Assembly: GCA_910579465.1 (NCBI GenBank)
Contig: CAJTUB010000007.1
Span: 139,111-203,110 of the forward strand
Length of the DNA stretch: 64,000 bases
From: an uncultured Lachnospiraceae bacterium
GTDB taxonomy: Bacteria > Bacillota > Clostridia > Lachnospirales > Lachnospiraceae
Direction of reading: 5' to 3'
In this document: piece by piece, positions 42,980-50,609 of the stretch
Layout of the letters: each line of letters starts with the position of its first letter
Numbering within the stretch: the first letter of the stretch is position 1
The notes under the pieces: model-generated
Told to the model about the DNA's origin: nothing
Seen by the model: the letters and a program-made list of their open reading frames with translations, nothing else
Database searches by the model: none
Program-made: the position numbers and the translations under genes

Positions 42980-43447
42980 CTACTCCGGAATATCCTTGTA
43001 CTGGATTACATAACCGTTTTCCGTCGGCTGATATGTAATAATCTCATTGTGGTTCGGATATACCATGCCAAGTTCTCCAACTGCTGTCAGGTACACGCTC
43101 TCCCAGTCGATTTCCTCGTTCAGACCATCCTCTAACGCCGTGTTTTCCGCGATAAGCGTATCTAACTGACCGCTTAATACCGCGATATCACGCTCAAACT
43201 GTACGATGTTTCCCTGTACCTTAAGATAATTATAGCAGATATAAAGCGTAATTACCATAGCTACAGCCAAAAGTACCATAGAAACAAAATCAATTCCATG
43301 GCTTACCCCCGGTGCCTTGACGGGACGTTCCGCAACTCTTGGACGCGAAACCTGTTCTCTTTCATAATCCGGAAGCACCTGCAGCTTTCTTGCGGCAGTT
43401 CCGTCTACCGGATACTCTCTTTTATAATATTTCTCTCTCGCATCCAT
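42980..43447 (-). CDS. ftsL: FtsL/DivIC-like cell division protein
   Basis: A 155-residue bitopic protein: cytoplasmic tail, one membrane helix (FVSMVLLAVAMVITLYICYNYL, about 67-88), then a coiled-coil (VQFERDIAVLSGQLDTLIAEN) and a short C-terminal part. Sequence identity to known FtsL cannot be seen, but topology and position between rsmH and the PBPs fit. The start at 43447 has AGGAGG; the longer frame to 43549 runs through the palindromic element and is rejected. Confidence 0.85.
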   Translation of the reverse strand: MDAREKYYKREYPVDGTAARKLQVLPDYEREQVSRPRVAERPVKAPGVSHGIDFVSMVLLAVAMVITLYICYNYLKVQGNIVQFERDIAVLSGQLDTLIAENTALEDGLNEEIDWESVYLTAVGELGMVYPNHNEIITYQPTENGYVIQYKDIPE

Positions 43448-43599
43448 GCCGTTTCCTCCTTTACTTATAGGAAACAAATCAAATGCCTGCATTTCATTTG
43501 TTTCCTGCGCCAGATGCACGCCGCAAAGCGGCATATTTCCTATGTGCATCTATGCGCATCACTTATAGTAAACACATTTATTTCATGCGTTTACTTATA
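43448..43599 (-). repeat. Palindrome-rich intergenic element between rsmH and ftsL
   Basis: About 145 bp with three copies of TATAAGT (43461-43467, 43561-43567, 43593-43599), two of them extended to TATAAGTAA, and several inverted repeats: GTAAAC-CAT with ATG-GTTTAC, CCGCTTTGCGG, and GGAAACAAAT with ATTTGTTTCC. The first copy overlaps the rsmH stop codon and the last abuts the ftsL ribosome binding site. Its nature is unknown; it could be a small mobile palindromic element or a processing/attenuation site. Confidence 0.65.
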
Positions 43600-44553
43600 A
43601 CTGCGTTCGAACACCCGCAGCTTCGCACTTCTTGCTCTTTTGTTCTCCTCGCACTCTTCCTTTCCCGGCAGCACCGGCTTTTTCGTAATCACCCTCCCGG
43701 CAGACTGCTTTCCGCAGACACAGACCGGGAACCCCGGCGGACACTCGCACGGATTCTCCCGCTTCTTAAAGCCGGACTTCACGATACGGTCCTCAAGGGA
43801 ATGAAACGTAATAATGCAAAGTCTCCCGTTTTCCTCTAATAAATCAATCAGCCCGTCTAACGTCTCCTGCAGCGCCTTAAGCTCCCCGTTCAGCTCAATC
43901 CGCACCGCCTGGAACGTACGCTTTGACGGATGCCCCAGCGTCTTTTGTACCTTCATCGGAATCGCCGCCCGGATTGCCTCGTTCAAATCCCCGCAGGTCA
44001 CAAGCTCCTTTTTCTCCCTGCACCTGACAATATGCTTCGCTATGTTCTTCGCAAAGGGGTCCTCCCCGTAGTCACGGATAATCCGGAACAGCTCTGCCTC
44101 GCTGTAGCCGTTCACGATATCCCGCGCCGTCGTCTCCATCCGGCGGTCCATCCGCATGTCAAGCGGCGCGTCCTCCTCCATATAGGAAAAGCCCCGTTCC
44201 GGTGTATCTAACTGATAGGAGGAGACACCAAGATCCAGTAAAATACCGCTCACCTTCTCTATCCCGAGCGAGGCAAGTACCTCCTTCATCTCACTGTAAT
44301 TACTCCGCACAACACTGGCAAACGGAAACTCCTTCAGCCGTTCCGATGCGGCACGGAGTGCATCCGCATCACGGTCAATGCCGATAAAGCGGCCGCCAGA
44401 AAGCCTCCTGCACACCTCGCAGGCATGTCCCGCCCCGCCGAGCGTCCCGTCCACATAAATGCCGTCCTGCCGTATATTTAACGCTTCAATCACCTCATGA
44501 AGCAGTACCGGCTTGTGCCGGAACCCGATTTCCTGTCCGCCTGTTTCTGCCAA
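43591..44553 (-). CDS. rsmH: 16S rRNA (cytosine(1402)-N(4))-methyltransferase
   Basis: A 320-residue SAM-dependent methyltransferase. It begins FRHKPVLLHEVIEALNIRQDGIYVDGTLGGAGHA (SAM motif), has GILLDLGVSSYQLD and ends with FHSLEDRIVKSGFKKR, all family hallmarks. A Cys-rich segment near the end (CECPPGFPVCVCG) is typical of firmicute RsmH. It follows mraZ by 18 nt. Confidence 0.97.
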   Translation of the reverse strand: MAETGGQEIGFRHKPVLLHEVIEALNIRQDGIYVDGTLGGAGHACEVCRRLSGGRFIGIDRDADALRAASERLKEFPFASVVRSNYSEMKEVLASLGIEKVSGILLDLGVSSYQLDTPERGFSYMEEDAPLDMRMDRRMETTARDIVNGYSEAELFRIIRDYGEDPFAKNIAKHIVRCREKKELVTCGDLNEAIRAAIPMKVQKTLGHPSKRTFQAVRIELNGELKALQETLDGLIDLLEENGRLCIITFHSLEDRIVKSGFKKRENPCECPPGFPVCVCGKQSAGRVITKKPVLPGKEECEENKRARSAKLRVFERSYK

Positions 44554-44571
44554 GGAATCACCCGGCCTTTC

Positions 44572-45000
44572 TTAAAAGTTCAGTCCAAATTCTGCCATAT
44601 GCTCTGCAATTTCATCCATGTTATCATAGCAGCAGTTCTGCTCCCAGCGCTCCTTGCTCCAAAGCTCAATCTTCGAAAGAACGCCGACCAGGACGATGTC
44701 CTTCGTCAGACCTGCCTGCTCCCTCAGTTTCCCCGGTATCAGAAAACGCCCCTGCTTGTCCACCTCTACCTCTGCGGCTCCCGCCATAAAGTGGCGCTGC
44801 AGCTGTCTGGCTTCCTTATTCCCCGGAAGCTTCTTCAGACCCTCGACAAACTGCTCCCATTCCTCCACCGGATACGCGAAAAGACAGCCGTCCAGACCCA
44901 TGGTCAGGATAAAGCGTTCCCCCAGCTCCTCACGGAACTTCGCCGGAACAATCATACGCCCCTTCGGGTCCAGCGTATGGTCGTACTCTCCCATGAACAT
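44572..45000 (-). CDS. mraZ: Transcriptional regulator / division protein MraZ
   Basis: A 142-residue protein with two AbrB-like swapped-hairpin domains. MFMGEYDHTLDPKGRMIVPAKFREELG and VEVDKQGRFLIPGKLREQAG are the two DPKGR/DKQGR motifs. MraZ binds repeated TGG elements upstream of its own operon and represses it. Start 45000 matches family N-termini, has GGTGAGG upstream, and the preceding DNA shows ideal MraZ repeats. Confidence 0.96.
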   Translation of the reverse strand: MFMGEYDHTLDPKGRMIVPAKFREELGERFILTMGLDGCLFAYPVEEWEQFVEGLKKLPGNKEARQLQRHFMAGAAEVEVDKQGRFLIPGKLREQAGLTKDIVLVGVLSKIELWSKERWEQNCCYDNMDEIAEHMAEFGLNF

Positions 45001-45020
45001 GAGCCTCACCGCCTTTCGCT

Positions 45021-45084
45021 CCACTTTAAACCATTTTCCTCCACTTCACTCCACTTATGCTACCATTCTACTCCATTTTCTCCA
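45021..45084 (-). promoter_or_regulatory. MraZ operator: seven TGG repeats at about 10-bp spacing
   Basis: Minus-strand TGG triplets, mostly as GTGGAG or ATGGAG/ATGG, occur at 45021, 45031, 45041, 45051, 45063, 45073 and 45082 (spacing 10, 10, 10, 12, 10, 9). This helical phasing matches MraZ-binding boxes and overlaps the -10 and spacer of the promoter, so autorepression is expected. Confidence 0.85.
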
Positions 45085-45093
45085 CTTTTTCAA
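45065..45093 (-). promoter_or_regulatory. dcw operon promoter (mraZ)
   Basis: TTGAAA (45088-45093) and TAGAAT (45065-45070) with a 17-bp spacer. The spacer and -10 are interleaved with MraZ repeats. Confidence 0.8.
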
Positions 45094-45094
45094 G

Positions 45095-45141
45095 TCCTAA
45101 AATAAAATAAAATCGAGTAGGGAGGATTTTCTCCCTACTCG
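45095..45141 (-). terminator. Intrinsic terminator upstream of the dcw operon
   Basis: CGAGTAGGGAG pairs with CTCCCTACTCG (perfect 11 bp) and is followed on the minus strand by a T-rich tail (ATTTTATTTTATTTT). It isolates the dcw promoter from upstream transcription, in addition to the terminator at 45247-45278. Confidence 0.85.
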
Positions 45142-45246
45142 CCGCGCCGGTCTACGCTCCGCTCCGGTCCGCGCAAAACCGATGTCCCCCGGACATCGTG
45201 CGCCGGATGCCCGTAAGGGCATAACTTCCTTTCCGCGGCGTGTGCA
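45142..45246. other. GC-rich structured spacer between two terminators
   Basis: This 105-bp stretch has no open gene. It holds several short inverted repeats (CGATGTCC with GGACATCG; GCCC-TTAC-GGGC; ACCGG repeated on both sides of a purine stretch). No promoter boxes are evident in it. It could be a degenerate palindromic repeat or a small RNA; nothing more can be supported. Confidence 0.4.
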
Positions 45247-45278
45247 TAAAAAAAACAGCCCGTCCTATGACAAGCTGT
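45247..45278 (-). terminator. Terminator of the PD-(D/E)XK nuclease gene
   Basis: ACAGCTTGTC pairs with GACGGGCTGT (10 bp with two G-T wobbles) around ATAG and is followed by T8 on the minus strand, 20 nt after the stop. Confidence 0.92.
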
Positions 45279-45298
45279 CCTTCCTTCAAATACTGCTT

Positions 45299-46258
45299 TT
45301 ACACCGGCTCGGAGTCCTGATATCCGAGTTCTCTCATCATCCTGTAAAGCTCCGGGACGGAAACATTCAACCTCTCTGCGCCAACTGCTGCAGAAAGTAT
45401 GCCATCGTAAACAAGTCCGCAAATTGTTGTCCTCACACCTGCCTCCCTGCCTTCTTCCCTGCCTTCTTCCCTTCCTTCTTTCCTTCCTTCTCTTCTGCCT
45501 TCTTTCCTACCTTCTTCCCTGCCTTCTTTCCTACCTTCTTCCCTGCCTTTTTCCTTGTAGATTCTTTCACCTTTTGCAATTTCCTCTGCAATATAATCTG
45601 CCATATACTCCTCTACGGTTTTGCACATAATCAACACCTCCGTCGTATCGTTTTTTAATTCATATACCCGGTCTGTCAACCTTTTAAACTTTTCATTCTG
45701 TCCATGGCTATATTTAAAAAATTCCATCAGCTCCGCAATATCAGCATCCTCTGCCTCAATATCATTACTGGCATTCACATATATAATGTGTTCGCCATCC
45801 TCGACCGGAACTATCTCCTTTTCATCATAAAAACATCTCTCTACATAGTATGTACGGCGTTTCCTTTTAAAAATATCAGATTTTGAAATATACACGATAT
45901 AAACATCACTGATATTCTCAAAATACTCTCCCGGTTCTGCCACATTTGCCGTAATACAGGACGCATTATAGCGTACCCGCTTTACATGATTATCATCGTC
46001 AGCCTTCTGTACCTCGACATTAACAGAACGTCCGTCTCCTGTGATACAGAGTGCATCCAGCCGCACAGAACGTCCGTACAGATTCTTTATGGAATCCTGT
46101 GTAAGCAACCGCTCAACCACCAGCGCCGGGTCATGCAGGATAACCCTGAGAATATCCTCTACTGCCTCCCTGTCTTTTGCTACTACCTCGAAGAACATAT
46201 CGTCAAACACATTAAACTTTTGCACGAACGCCTTCTTTTCCTCCATAGTCGTAAGCAT
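45299..46258 (-). CDS. PD-(D/E)XK nuclease family protein (Rpn / putative transposase type)
   Basis: A 319-residue protein of the PDDEXK_2/Rpn type: FDDMFFEVVAKDREAVEDIL at the start, LDALCITGDGRSVNVEVQ carrying the catalytic Asp and Glu-x-Gln, and later RVYELKND. Residues about 235-280 are an arginine-glutamate-glycine repeat (EEGRKEGREEGR). Relatives include recombination-promoting nucleases, often annotated as transposases. No terminal inverted repeats or target duplications flank it, and it has its own promoter and terminator, so it is a single cargo-like gene, not an insertion sequence. Confidence 0.85.
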   Translation of the reverse strand: MLTTMEEKKAFVQKFNVFDDMFFEVVAKDREAVEDILRVILHDPALVVERLLTQDSIKNLYGRSVRLDALCITGDGRSVNVEVQKADDDNHVKRVRYNASCITANVAEPGEYFENISDVYIVYISKSDIFKRKRRTYYVERCFYDEKEIVPVEDGEHIIYVNASNDIEAEDADIAELMEFFKYSHGQNEKFKRLTDRVYELKNDTTEVLIMCKTVEEYMADYIAEEIAKGERIYKEKGREEGRKEGREEGRKEGRREGRKEGREEGREEGREAGVRTTICGLVYDGILSAAVGAERLNVSVPELYRMMRELGYQDSEPV

Positions 46259-46295
46259 CCTTCTTTCTCCTCCCTTTCCTCGTTCTTCTGCTTTT

Positions 46296-46324
46296 ATTAT
46301 ACAGCCTCCTTCTTATTTTTTCAA
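46296..46324 (-). promoter_or_regulatory. Sigma-A promoter of the PD-(D/E)XK nuclease gene
   Basis: TTGAAA (46319-46324) and TATAAT (46296-46301), 17 bp apart, 38 nt before the ATG at 46258. Among the closest matches to consensus in the window. Confidence 0.85.
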
Positions 46325-46549
46325 TCAAAACCTTCCTTAAGTTCCCATATTTTCAAGTAATCTCAAAAGTCCAGCTGTACGGCAATTTGAGGAAGCACTG
46401 ATAAAATCACCATTTCCTTCCGCTGTATGTAAGCATGCCCGTTACCGGCATAACTGTCGGTAGCGGGCATCTGGTTTTCTCTTTTCCTCTTCCTGTTTTT
46501 ATAGCTCTTAATAAAAAGCTTGCTGCGTTGCACCGTGGCATCGTGCAGA

Positions 46550-47584
46550 CTACTCCTCCACATTTAACCACAGGGCAGGACGCACGACATGGTTGTCACA
46601 GAGTATATAATTACTGCCGCGCCAGACCGTGCCGGTTTCGCCTACGCCCGCGGCGCAGAGCCCGTCAGAACCCGGCGAGCGCAGCCACCACCAGCCGTTC
46701 CCGTCGTATTCCGGCGTATAAAACGAGTCATGCTCCGCATCACAATAGGAATGTCCCCCCTGCGCTTTTGCATATGCCGTCAGCTTTACACGGCGTGCCG
46801 GGTCTTTTACGCCGGAGTCAGAAGAAAAGTACCTCTCCGTCTCCCTGATACTTAAAAGAAATACCTTATCCTCCGTATCGTTCCCGCCTCCGGTTCCCCA
46901 TTCCGGGTTATCCTCGTTTTTTACCCTTGTCGTCACGATACATCCCTGCTCTTCCGTACCGAACGCCGTTGTAAAGAACGTACCATTCAGCCAGTCACGC
47001 AGCGTACACGTCTCCCAGGTGACGTCTTCGTGCTCCTCGTGATACCTTTTACAGTCCAGTGCGTATCTGCTGAGCAGTAAAAGATTTCCGTCCTGCTTAT
47101 CCAGCACATACCACTCAATGGCTTCCGCCCCGTTCCCGGTATCATTGTCCTGCTCATAGCTCCCGAACCGTACCGTATCGCCAACCCGTGCCGCAGAGAC
47201 ATCTACCGTCATTCCGGTAAAGGTCACACGTCCACCGGTGCCCGACGGGATAAATGCCGTGCCGGTGTCCGAAGGGACTTTTGCAGGCTCCGTCGCAGGG
47301 GGAGCTTCCGGCGTTAGCGTTACCTCCGGCATTGGAGTTGCCTCCGGTGTCGGGGTTTCCTCCGGTGTTGGCGCTGCTTCCGGCATCCCCGTCAATTCCG
47401 GCAGGACTTCCACAGCCGGTACGGCTGTCGGCTTTACTGGCTCCTCCGGCGGCTTCCGTGAGCAGCCTGCAGCTACCGCAGTCAGAAGCACTGCCGCTAT
47501 CAGAAAAACGATGCGGACATGCCGTTTTCTGCTTCCATTACGGCTTCTGCCCGCACCTGCTTCGGTCTGTTTTTCGTCTGTCAT
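46550..47584 (-). CDS. DUF6273-domain lipoprotein
   Basis: A 344-residue exported lipoprotein: basic N-terminus, hydrophobic segment (IVFLIAAVLLTAVAAGC, lipobox AAGC), a Pro/Thr/Glu linker with TPEETPTPEATPMPE, then a domain with VGDTVRFGSYEQDN, IEWYVLDK, LLLLSRYALDCKRYHE, LRDWLNGTFF and a terminal GWWWLRSPG-VRPALWLN. This is the DUF6273 pattern common in Firmicute surface proteins; function unknown. Start 47584 has GGAG upstream; the longer frame adds 16 residues. Confidence 0.85.
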   Translation of the reverse strand: MTDEKQTEAGAGRSRNGSRKRHVRIVFLIAAVLLTAVAAGCSRKPPEEPVKPTAVPAVEVLPELTGMPEAAPTPEETPTPEATPMPEVTLTPEAPPATEPAKVPSDTGTAFIPSGTGGRVTFTGMTVDVSAARVGDTVRFGSYEQDNDTGNGAEAIEWYVLDKQDGNLLLLSRYALDCKRYHEEHEDVTWETCTLRDWLNGTFFTTAFGTEEQGCIVTTRVKNEDNPEWGTGGGNDTEDKVFLLSIRETERYFSSDSGVKDPARRVKLTAYAKAQGGHSYCDAEHDSFYTPEYDGNGWWWLRSPGSDGLCAAGVGETGTVWRGSNYILCDNHVVRPALWLNVEE

Positions 47585-47793
47585 CGTATTCTCCTGACCT
47601 TTCGTACAGCAATAACTTCTGTAAAAATACAAGTTTCCTTGCTTACACCTTTCTTTAGTAGTTCTCTGACTGATGAAATATTCCTGCTACATTTACAATA
47701 TCTGCTTTTAGACCAAAAACAACGATATTTGTTTAACAACAAGAAATTCCCCGGGACACAAGGCAGTGCGCAACATACAGAAAAGTATGGTTT

Positions 47794-48672
47794 TTACCCG
47801 TGCCTCCTGTTCCTTTGCCCCTGCCGGAATCTGATTTTTACCGCTGCAAGTACCAAAAGGATAACCACTGCTACCAAACTGTTAATCGGAATCTCCGTTC
47901 CCCAGATACGGCACCGGCTTGCACGGAAGTATTCCAGCACAAGACAGGAAACCGCATTTAAGAACAGATACATCTGGAACAAATCGCCGTCCTGCTTCCT
48001 GAAGCGCTTTGTAATCCAAAGGATAAACAGGATAAGAAGAGCAGAAAGCACCCCGTAGAGCGCCACCGGATGCATCGAGATACATAATTCGTCATTTATT
48101 TTATATGTCTTGCTTAGCAGCTCTTCCAGCAGGGCGCTGTCTGCTTCCCGCGGCAGATATTCGGTTCCGATGCGGACGGAGAAGATTCCTTCGGAAAACC
48201 GACCGACCGGCTCCCGCATAAATGCACAGCCAAGCCATACCGGGATAGCGGCTACCGCCGCACCGACACAAAGCACATCGGCCGCCTTCTCAAAATCCGC
48301 CTCTTTTCTGTGACAGTACCATTTTGCCGCAGGCCAGACTCCGAACAACGCGCCGAAATAGGCAAGGCCTCCGCTTCTGAAATCAAATACCAAAAACGGA
48401 TTTCCGGAAAACGGATGCCACTGGAACACCGCATAATAAACCCTTGCCCCGAACAGAGCGGTTAAAATTGTAATCCACAGCAGCGTCAGCACAAGCTCCC
48501 GCTCCAGCTTTCTCTTCCTTGCTTCCCGCAGCGTGACAGATACACCTGCCACTGCGGCAAGCGCCATACAGATTCCATAAAGAGAAACAGGGAATCCGAA
48601 CAAAGACACTGCCTCCGGTATCTCTGCCATTCCCTGTTCAAAAAAATAAACTGTTCCCGTTTCCAGTGTCAT
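47794..48672 (-). CDS. Divergent prolipoprotein diacylglyceryl transferase (Lgt) family protein
   Basis: A 292-residue polytopic protein with about seven helices. LFGARVYYAVFQW, FRSGGLAYFGALFG and PVALYGVLSALLILFIL are recognisable Lgt motifs. The usual GR-GNF-NGE signature is changed to WLGCAFMREPVGR, so it may be a paralogue with altered or reduced activity, or an uncharacterised Lgt-like enzyme. A canonical lgt may lie elsewhere. Confidence 0.75.
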   Translation of the reverse strand: MTLETGTVYFFEQGMAEIPEAVSLFGFPVSLYGICMALAAVAGVSVTLREARKRKLERELVLTLLWITILTALFGARVYYAVFQWHPFSGNPFLVFDFRSGGLAYFGALFGVWPAAKWYCHRKEADFEKAADVLCVGAAVAAIPVWLGCAFMREPVGRFSEGIFSVRIGTEYLPREADSALLEELLSKTYKINDELCISMHPVALYGVLSALLILFILWITKRFRKQDGDLFQMYLFLNAVSCLVLEYFRASRCRIWGTEIPINSLVAVVILLVLAAVKIRFRQGQRNRRHG

Positions 48673-48734
48673 TCCGGAATCCCCTCCTTTCTCCGATTAC
48701 CGGCGAAACGCCCACGCCTGTAAAAACAGGCAGT

Positions 48735-49853
48735 TTACACATTAAACCGGAACAGCACGACATCATCGTCCTGCATCACATAGTCCTTTCCCTCCGAACG
48801 CACCAGTCCCTTTTCCTTTGCCGCATTAAAGCTGCCGCACTCGACCAGGTTCCGGTAACTCACGATTTCCGCACGGATAAACCCGCGTTCAAAGTCCGAA
48901 TGAATCTTTCCCGCCGCCTGCGGCGCCTTCGTCCCTTCGGTAATGGTCCATGCCCTTGTTTCCTTCGGCCCTGCGGTCAGATAGCTGATGAGCCCGAGAA
49001 TCCGGTAGCTTGCCTGAATCAGCTTTTCAAGCCCGGACTCCGACAGTCCCAGCTCCTCTAAAAACATCTTCTTTTCCTCGTCATCAAGCTCGGCAATCTC
49101 CTGCTCAATCTGTGCGCAGATTACAAACACTTCCGAACAGAGCGACTGCTCCGCCTCATTTTCCTTTTTCACAAACTCCCTTACCTCTGCCACATACTGA
49201 TTGGAAGCGGCATCATCCGCAAGGTCGTCCTCCTTTACATTGGCGGCATAGATAACCGGCTTTCCGGTCAGGAGATTGTAGGTTTCTACCAGGGCGCTTT
49301 CCTCCTCGTCCAGCCGTGCAAAGGTCCTTGCCATATGACCGTCCTCCAGATGCTTCATCAGGCGCTTGATAAGGTCCTCTTCCTTCGCTAACGCCTTGTC
49401 ATTTCTCGCCCCGCGGGTTACTCTGGATAGACGGCGCTCTAACACCTCCAGGTCGGAAAAAATCAGCTCGTAATTAATCGTTTCGATATCACGCAGCGGA
49501 TTGACCGAACCGTCCACGTGGATAATATTCGTATCCTCAAAACAGCGCACGACATGGACAATCGCGTCAACCTCCCTGATATTTGCAAGAAACTGGTTGC
49601 CGAGTCCCTCTCCCTTCGACGCTCCCTTGACAAGCCCCGCAATGTCCACGAACTCTACCACTGCCGGAACAATACGCTCCGATGCGTACATCTTTCCTAA
49701 TACATCCAGTCTTTCATCCGGCACCGGAACGATTCCGATGTTCGGGTCAATCGTACAGAACGGATAGTTTGCAGACTCCGCTCCTGCCTTTGTCAAAGAG
49801 TTAAATAAGGTGCTTTTTCCGACATTCGGAAGTCCTACGATGCCTAGTTTCAT
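48735..49853 (-). CDS. ychF: Redox-regulated ATPase YchF
   Basis: A 372-residue OBG-like ATPase. The N-terminal MKLGIVGLPNVGKSTLFNSLTKAG and DIAGLVKGASKGEGLGNQFL motifs, a helical insert, and the TGS domain (AWTITEGTKAPQAAGKIHSDFERGFIRAEIVSY) are present. Start 49853 has AAAGGAG; the longer frame adds 26 residues. Driven by its own promoter just upstream. Confidence 0.96.
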   Translation of the reverse strand: MKLGIVGLPNVGKSTLFNSLTKAGAESANYPFCTIDPNIGIVPVPDERLDVLGKMYASERIVPAVVEFVDIAGLVKGASKGEGLGNQFLANIREVDAIVHVVRCFEDTNIIHVDGSVNPLRDIETINYELIFSDLEVLERRLSRVTRGARNDKALAKEEDLIKRLMKHLEDGHMARTFARLDEEESALVETYNLLTGKPVIYAANVKEDDLADDAASNQYVAEVREFVKKENEAEQSLCSEVFVICAQIEQEIAELDDEEKKMFLEELGLSESGLEKLIQASYRILGLISYLTAGPKETRAWTITEGTKAPQAAGKIHSDFERGFIRAEIVSYRNLVECGSFNAAKEKGLVRSEGKDYVMQDDDVVLFRFNV

Positions 49854-49911
49854 TTTATCGTAATCTCCTTTGAATTTTCTTGGTTTTCCAGATTTTATAG
49901 TGGTTGTCCAC

Positions 49912-49940
49912 AGTATATCACAGCAAGGCACAAAAGTAAA
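49912..49940 (-). promoter_or_regulatory. ychF promoter
   Basis: TTTACT (49935-49940) and TATACT (49912-49917) with 17 bp between, in the 101-bp gap after thiN. Confidence 0.7.
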
Positions 49941-49954
49941 TCTCTGGATTCCCT

Positions 49955-50596
49955 CTAATCCCTTGCTTCTATCATCAAAAGATATCCGTCCGAAAACGAT
50001 ACCCCGATATGCTCCCCTGTTGCCTCGTTGCTGATGGCAAGGCTGCTTCCCGCCGTCAGCGTCTTATCTGTAAGCGGATATTTTACTCCGGACAGCGTCA
50101 CTCCTGTGACCTCCCCGAAGAACGGAAGAAAGGACAGATATGTCCCGAACAGCTCTTTTTTCTCCCTCGAAAACGGCTTGTCATGCAGCGTAATCCGGTT
50201 ATTTTCATTGACCAGCTCTGCCGTAGCGCCCTGCAAAAGCACGCGGTAGAGCATATGCACGTTGGCAAACGTATGGTCCAGACGGCTTCCCGCCGCTCCC
50301 AGAAGCACAATCCGGTCTGCGCCGGAGGCAAGCGCATGGTCTATCGCAAGCTCCGTGTCGGTGGCGTCCTTTTCCGGCTGGTGCCGTATGGTCGTACACC
50401 TTGCCTCATACCGCCCTACCAGCTCCCCGGGCGCGGTATCAAAATCCCCTACCAGATAATCCGGCACAAGCCCCGCCTGTTCGAACACCGCAAGACCTCC
50501 ATCCACCGCATACAGTACGGCTCCCTTTTCCTTTGCCACGGATTCCCGCAAAAATGCGGCAGTCAACGTACCACCGCATGCTAAAATTGCTGTCAT
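49955..50596 (-). CDS. thiN: Thiamine diphosphokinase
   Basis: A 213-residue enzyme that converts thiamine to thiamine pyrophosphate using ATP. Motifs: YAVDGGLAVFEQAGLVPDYLVGDFDT, PEKDATDTELAIDHAL and LLGAAGSRLDHTFAN, all family-defining. The start at 50596 has AGGAGG; it overlaps no conserved residues of the PilZ gene. It is the last gene of the priA-to-thiN run. Confidence 0.95.
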   Translation of the reverse strand: MTAILACGGTLTAAFLRESVAKEKGAVLYAVDGGLAVFEQAGLVPDYLVGDFDTAPGELVGRYEARCTTIRHQPEKDATDTELAIDHALASGADRIVLLGAAGSRLDHTFANVHMLYRVLLQGATAELVNENNRITLHDKPFSREKKELFGTYLSFLPFFGEVTGVTLSGVKYPLTDKTLTAGSSLAISNEATGEHIGVSFSDGYLLMIEARD

Positions 50597-50609
50597 AGCC
50601 TGTACCTCC

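Noticed and set aside
45299..46258. Insertion sequence
   Set aside because: The nuclease has a transposase-like label in its family, but there are no terminal inverted repeats or target duplications.
46435..46470. Long inverted repeat as terminator of the DUF6273 gene
   Set aside because: The stem is good but lacks a T-tract on the minus strand; role left open.
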